7,677 bases of DNA, taken from contig DASXXM010000007.1 in assembly GCA_036503065.1 (NCBI GenBank), positions 1 to 7,677 on the forward strand, written 5' to 3'. The DNA is from DATEPR01 sp036503065. Lineage in GTDB: Bacteria; Actinomycetota; Actinomycetes; Mycobacteriales; Pseudonocardiaceae. The position numbers were made by a program, and so were the translations under genes. Below, piece after piece: positions 7,149 through 7,677 of the stretch. Position 1 is the first letter of the stretch. Each line of letters begins with the position of its first letter. The notes under the pieces are model-generated. The model was not told where the DNA came from. It searched no databases and saw only the letters and a list, made by a program, of their open reading frames with translations.

Positions 7149-7511
7149 TCAGCCCTCGCCTTCGTGCCGCGCGGTGAAGGCCTCGGTCATCGCCGCGTCC
7201 CACCAGACCGTGTACATCTCGAACGCCGCGGCGCTCTCGTTGATCACCTGATGGTCGGCGAACGGCGGGAAGTGCACGACGTCGCCCGCCTTGAACGTGG
7301 TGCGCTCCCCCGCCGACTCCAGCGCGGCCTCCCCGGACACCGCGATGAAGATCTCGTACTCGTGGTGGGCGTGGCGCACCGACGACGCGCCCGGCTCGAT
7401 CACACACCACGCGCCCTCGAACGGCGCGTTGAGTGCCTGCCACGGCACGAGCCGCTGCGAATGGTTGTTGTCGGGCCCGAGCCGGTCCCGGTCCAGCCTG
7501 CGGATCTCCAC
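7149..7511 (-). CDS. Stand-alone cupin, likely the N-N bond-forming half of a hydrazine synthetase
   Basis: A 120-residue single-domain cupin. Motif 1 is perfect: G41, five residues, H47-x-H49, three residues, E53, six residues, G60. Motif 2 is G76, five residues, P82-x-F84-x2-H87-x3-N91, with F84 in place of the usual glycine. H47, H49, E53 and H87 are the predicted metal ligands. Taken alone it could be any small cupin. Its position, after an N-hydroxylase and one base before a MetRS-like gene, matches the zinc-binding cupin domain of Spb40/PyrN-type hydrazine synthetases. In those, this domain rearranges an unstable hydroxylamine ester of an amino acid into a hydrazine without net redox change. 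The GTG start is set by AAGGAG at good spacing. No signal peptide or membrane segment is seen, so a soluble cytoplasmic enzyme is expected. The cupin fold is certain from the motifs; the reaction is inferred from the neighbours. Confidence 0.88.
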   Translation of the reverse strand: MEIRRLDRDRLGPDNNHSQRLVPWQALNAPFEGAWCVIEPGASSVRHAHHEYEIFIAVSGEAALESAGERTTFKAGDVVHFPPFADHQVINESAAAFEMYTVWWDAAMTEAFTARHEGEG

Positions 7512-7516
7512 GACGT

Positions 7517-7522
7517 CTCCTT
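7517..7522 (-). promoter_or_regulatory. Strong Shine-Dalgarno site of the cupin gene
   Basis: AAGGAG reads on the minus strand five bases before the GTG at 7511. It sits in the 12-base gap after the N-hydroxylase stop. It supports GTG 7511 as the true start of the cupin and is the best match to the consensus among the ribosome binding sites in this operon. Confidence 0.75.
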
Positions 7523-7523
7523 G

Positions 7524-7677
7524 TCAGTTGACCGGAACGGAGGTCGACACCAGGTCGGACGCTGTCAGCTCGGCGCCGGCGAGCAGGTCCGCGGTGATGT
7601 CCGACGCGCGGGTCGCCAGCACGCTCAGCAACGAGTCGCTGATACCGTGCGTGGCCTCGTTGACGCCCTGCAGGTAG
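7524..7677 (-). CDS. C-terminal end of a probable L-lysine/L-ornithine N-hydroxylase (partial)
   Basis: Only the last 50 residues and the TGA stop are in the window; the rest lies beyond the right edge. The frame carries NEATHGISDSLLSVLATRA, which closely resembles the conserved C-terminal block (THGLSD-LLS-A-R) of flavin- and NADPH-dependent lysine N6- and ornithine N5-monooxygenases (K_oxygenase family, as in siderophore pathways). Family members turn the side-chain amine into a hydroxylamine in the cytoplasm. The tail cannot separate lysine from ornithine specificity. The stop lies 12 bases before the cupin start, so the two genes are probably co-transcribed. That neighbour and the MetRS-like gene after it make sense of an N-hydroxylase: its hydroxylamine product is the expected substrate for hydrazine synthesis. 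Family assignment rests on a short C-terminal motif recalled from memory; the whole gene is needed to confirm it. Confidence 0.72.
   Translation of the reverse strand, partial: YLQGVNEATHGISDSLLSVLATRASDITADLLAGAELTASDLVSTSVPVN

Noticed and set aside
7291..7677. 128-residue plus-strand frame running off the right edge
   Set aside because: Ser/Thr-rich shadow over the cupin and N-hydroxylase tail, both supported on the minus strand.
1..7677. CRISPR array, insertion sequence, tRNA/rRNA or an internal promoter
   Set aside because: No regularly spaced repeats, transposase, RNA gene signature or intergenic space large enough for a promoter was seen between the operon genes.

Overview
The window reads as GC-rich actinobacterial DNA: strong third-position G/C bias, several GTG starts, and long antisense open frames produced by that bias. 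By general look it could be a Pseudonocardiales-type actinomycete, but nothing here fixes the genus. All recognised genes lie on the minus strand and are packed as one operon read right to left. Gaps run from a 4-base overlap to 15 bases, with stop/start overlaps at two junctions. The operon's promoter and first gene(s) lie beyond the right edge. I saw no TTA leucine codons in the called genes.

Layout in transcription order: (1) 7677-7524, the last 50 residues of a probable flavin-dependent lysine/ornithine N-hydroxylase; (2) 7511-7149, a small cupin with near-perfect cupin motifs; (3) 7147-5573, a methionyl-tRNA-synthetase-like enzyme; (4) 5573-4599, an Fe(II)/2-oxoglutarate oxygenase of the AsnO/VioC type; (5) 4583-2721, a 620-residue FAD/NAD(P)-binding protein; (6) 2716-1421, an ATP-grasp ligase; (7) 1424-225, an MFS exporter. 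A GC-rich hairpin at 160-199 ends the operon. A second, larger hairpin (80-124) lies in the non-coding left end.

The key reading is that genes 1-3 together match the known hydrazine-forming machinery of Spb40/PyrN type. In that machinery an amine side chain (lysine or ornithine) is N-hydroxylated, the MetRS-like enzyme activates a second amino acid and esterifies it to the hydroxylamine oxygen, and a zinc cupin rearranges the unstable ester to an N-N bond. Here the cupin and MetRS-like parts are separate adjacent genes rather than one fused protein.

Downstream, an amino-acid-type hydroxylase, an FAD enzyme and an ATP-grasp ligase suggest that the hydrazine amino acid is hydroxylated and/or further oxidised, joined to another amino or carboxylic acid without an NRPS, and exported by the MFS protein. 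The product is not known to me. This would be a compact, NRPS/PKS-free pathway to an N-N-bonded, possibly dipeptide-like metabolite. The left 224 bases hold no gene I can support.
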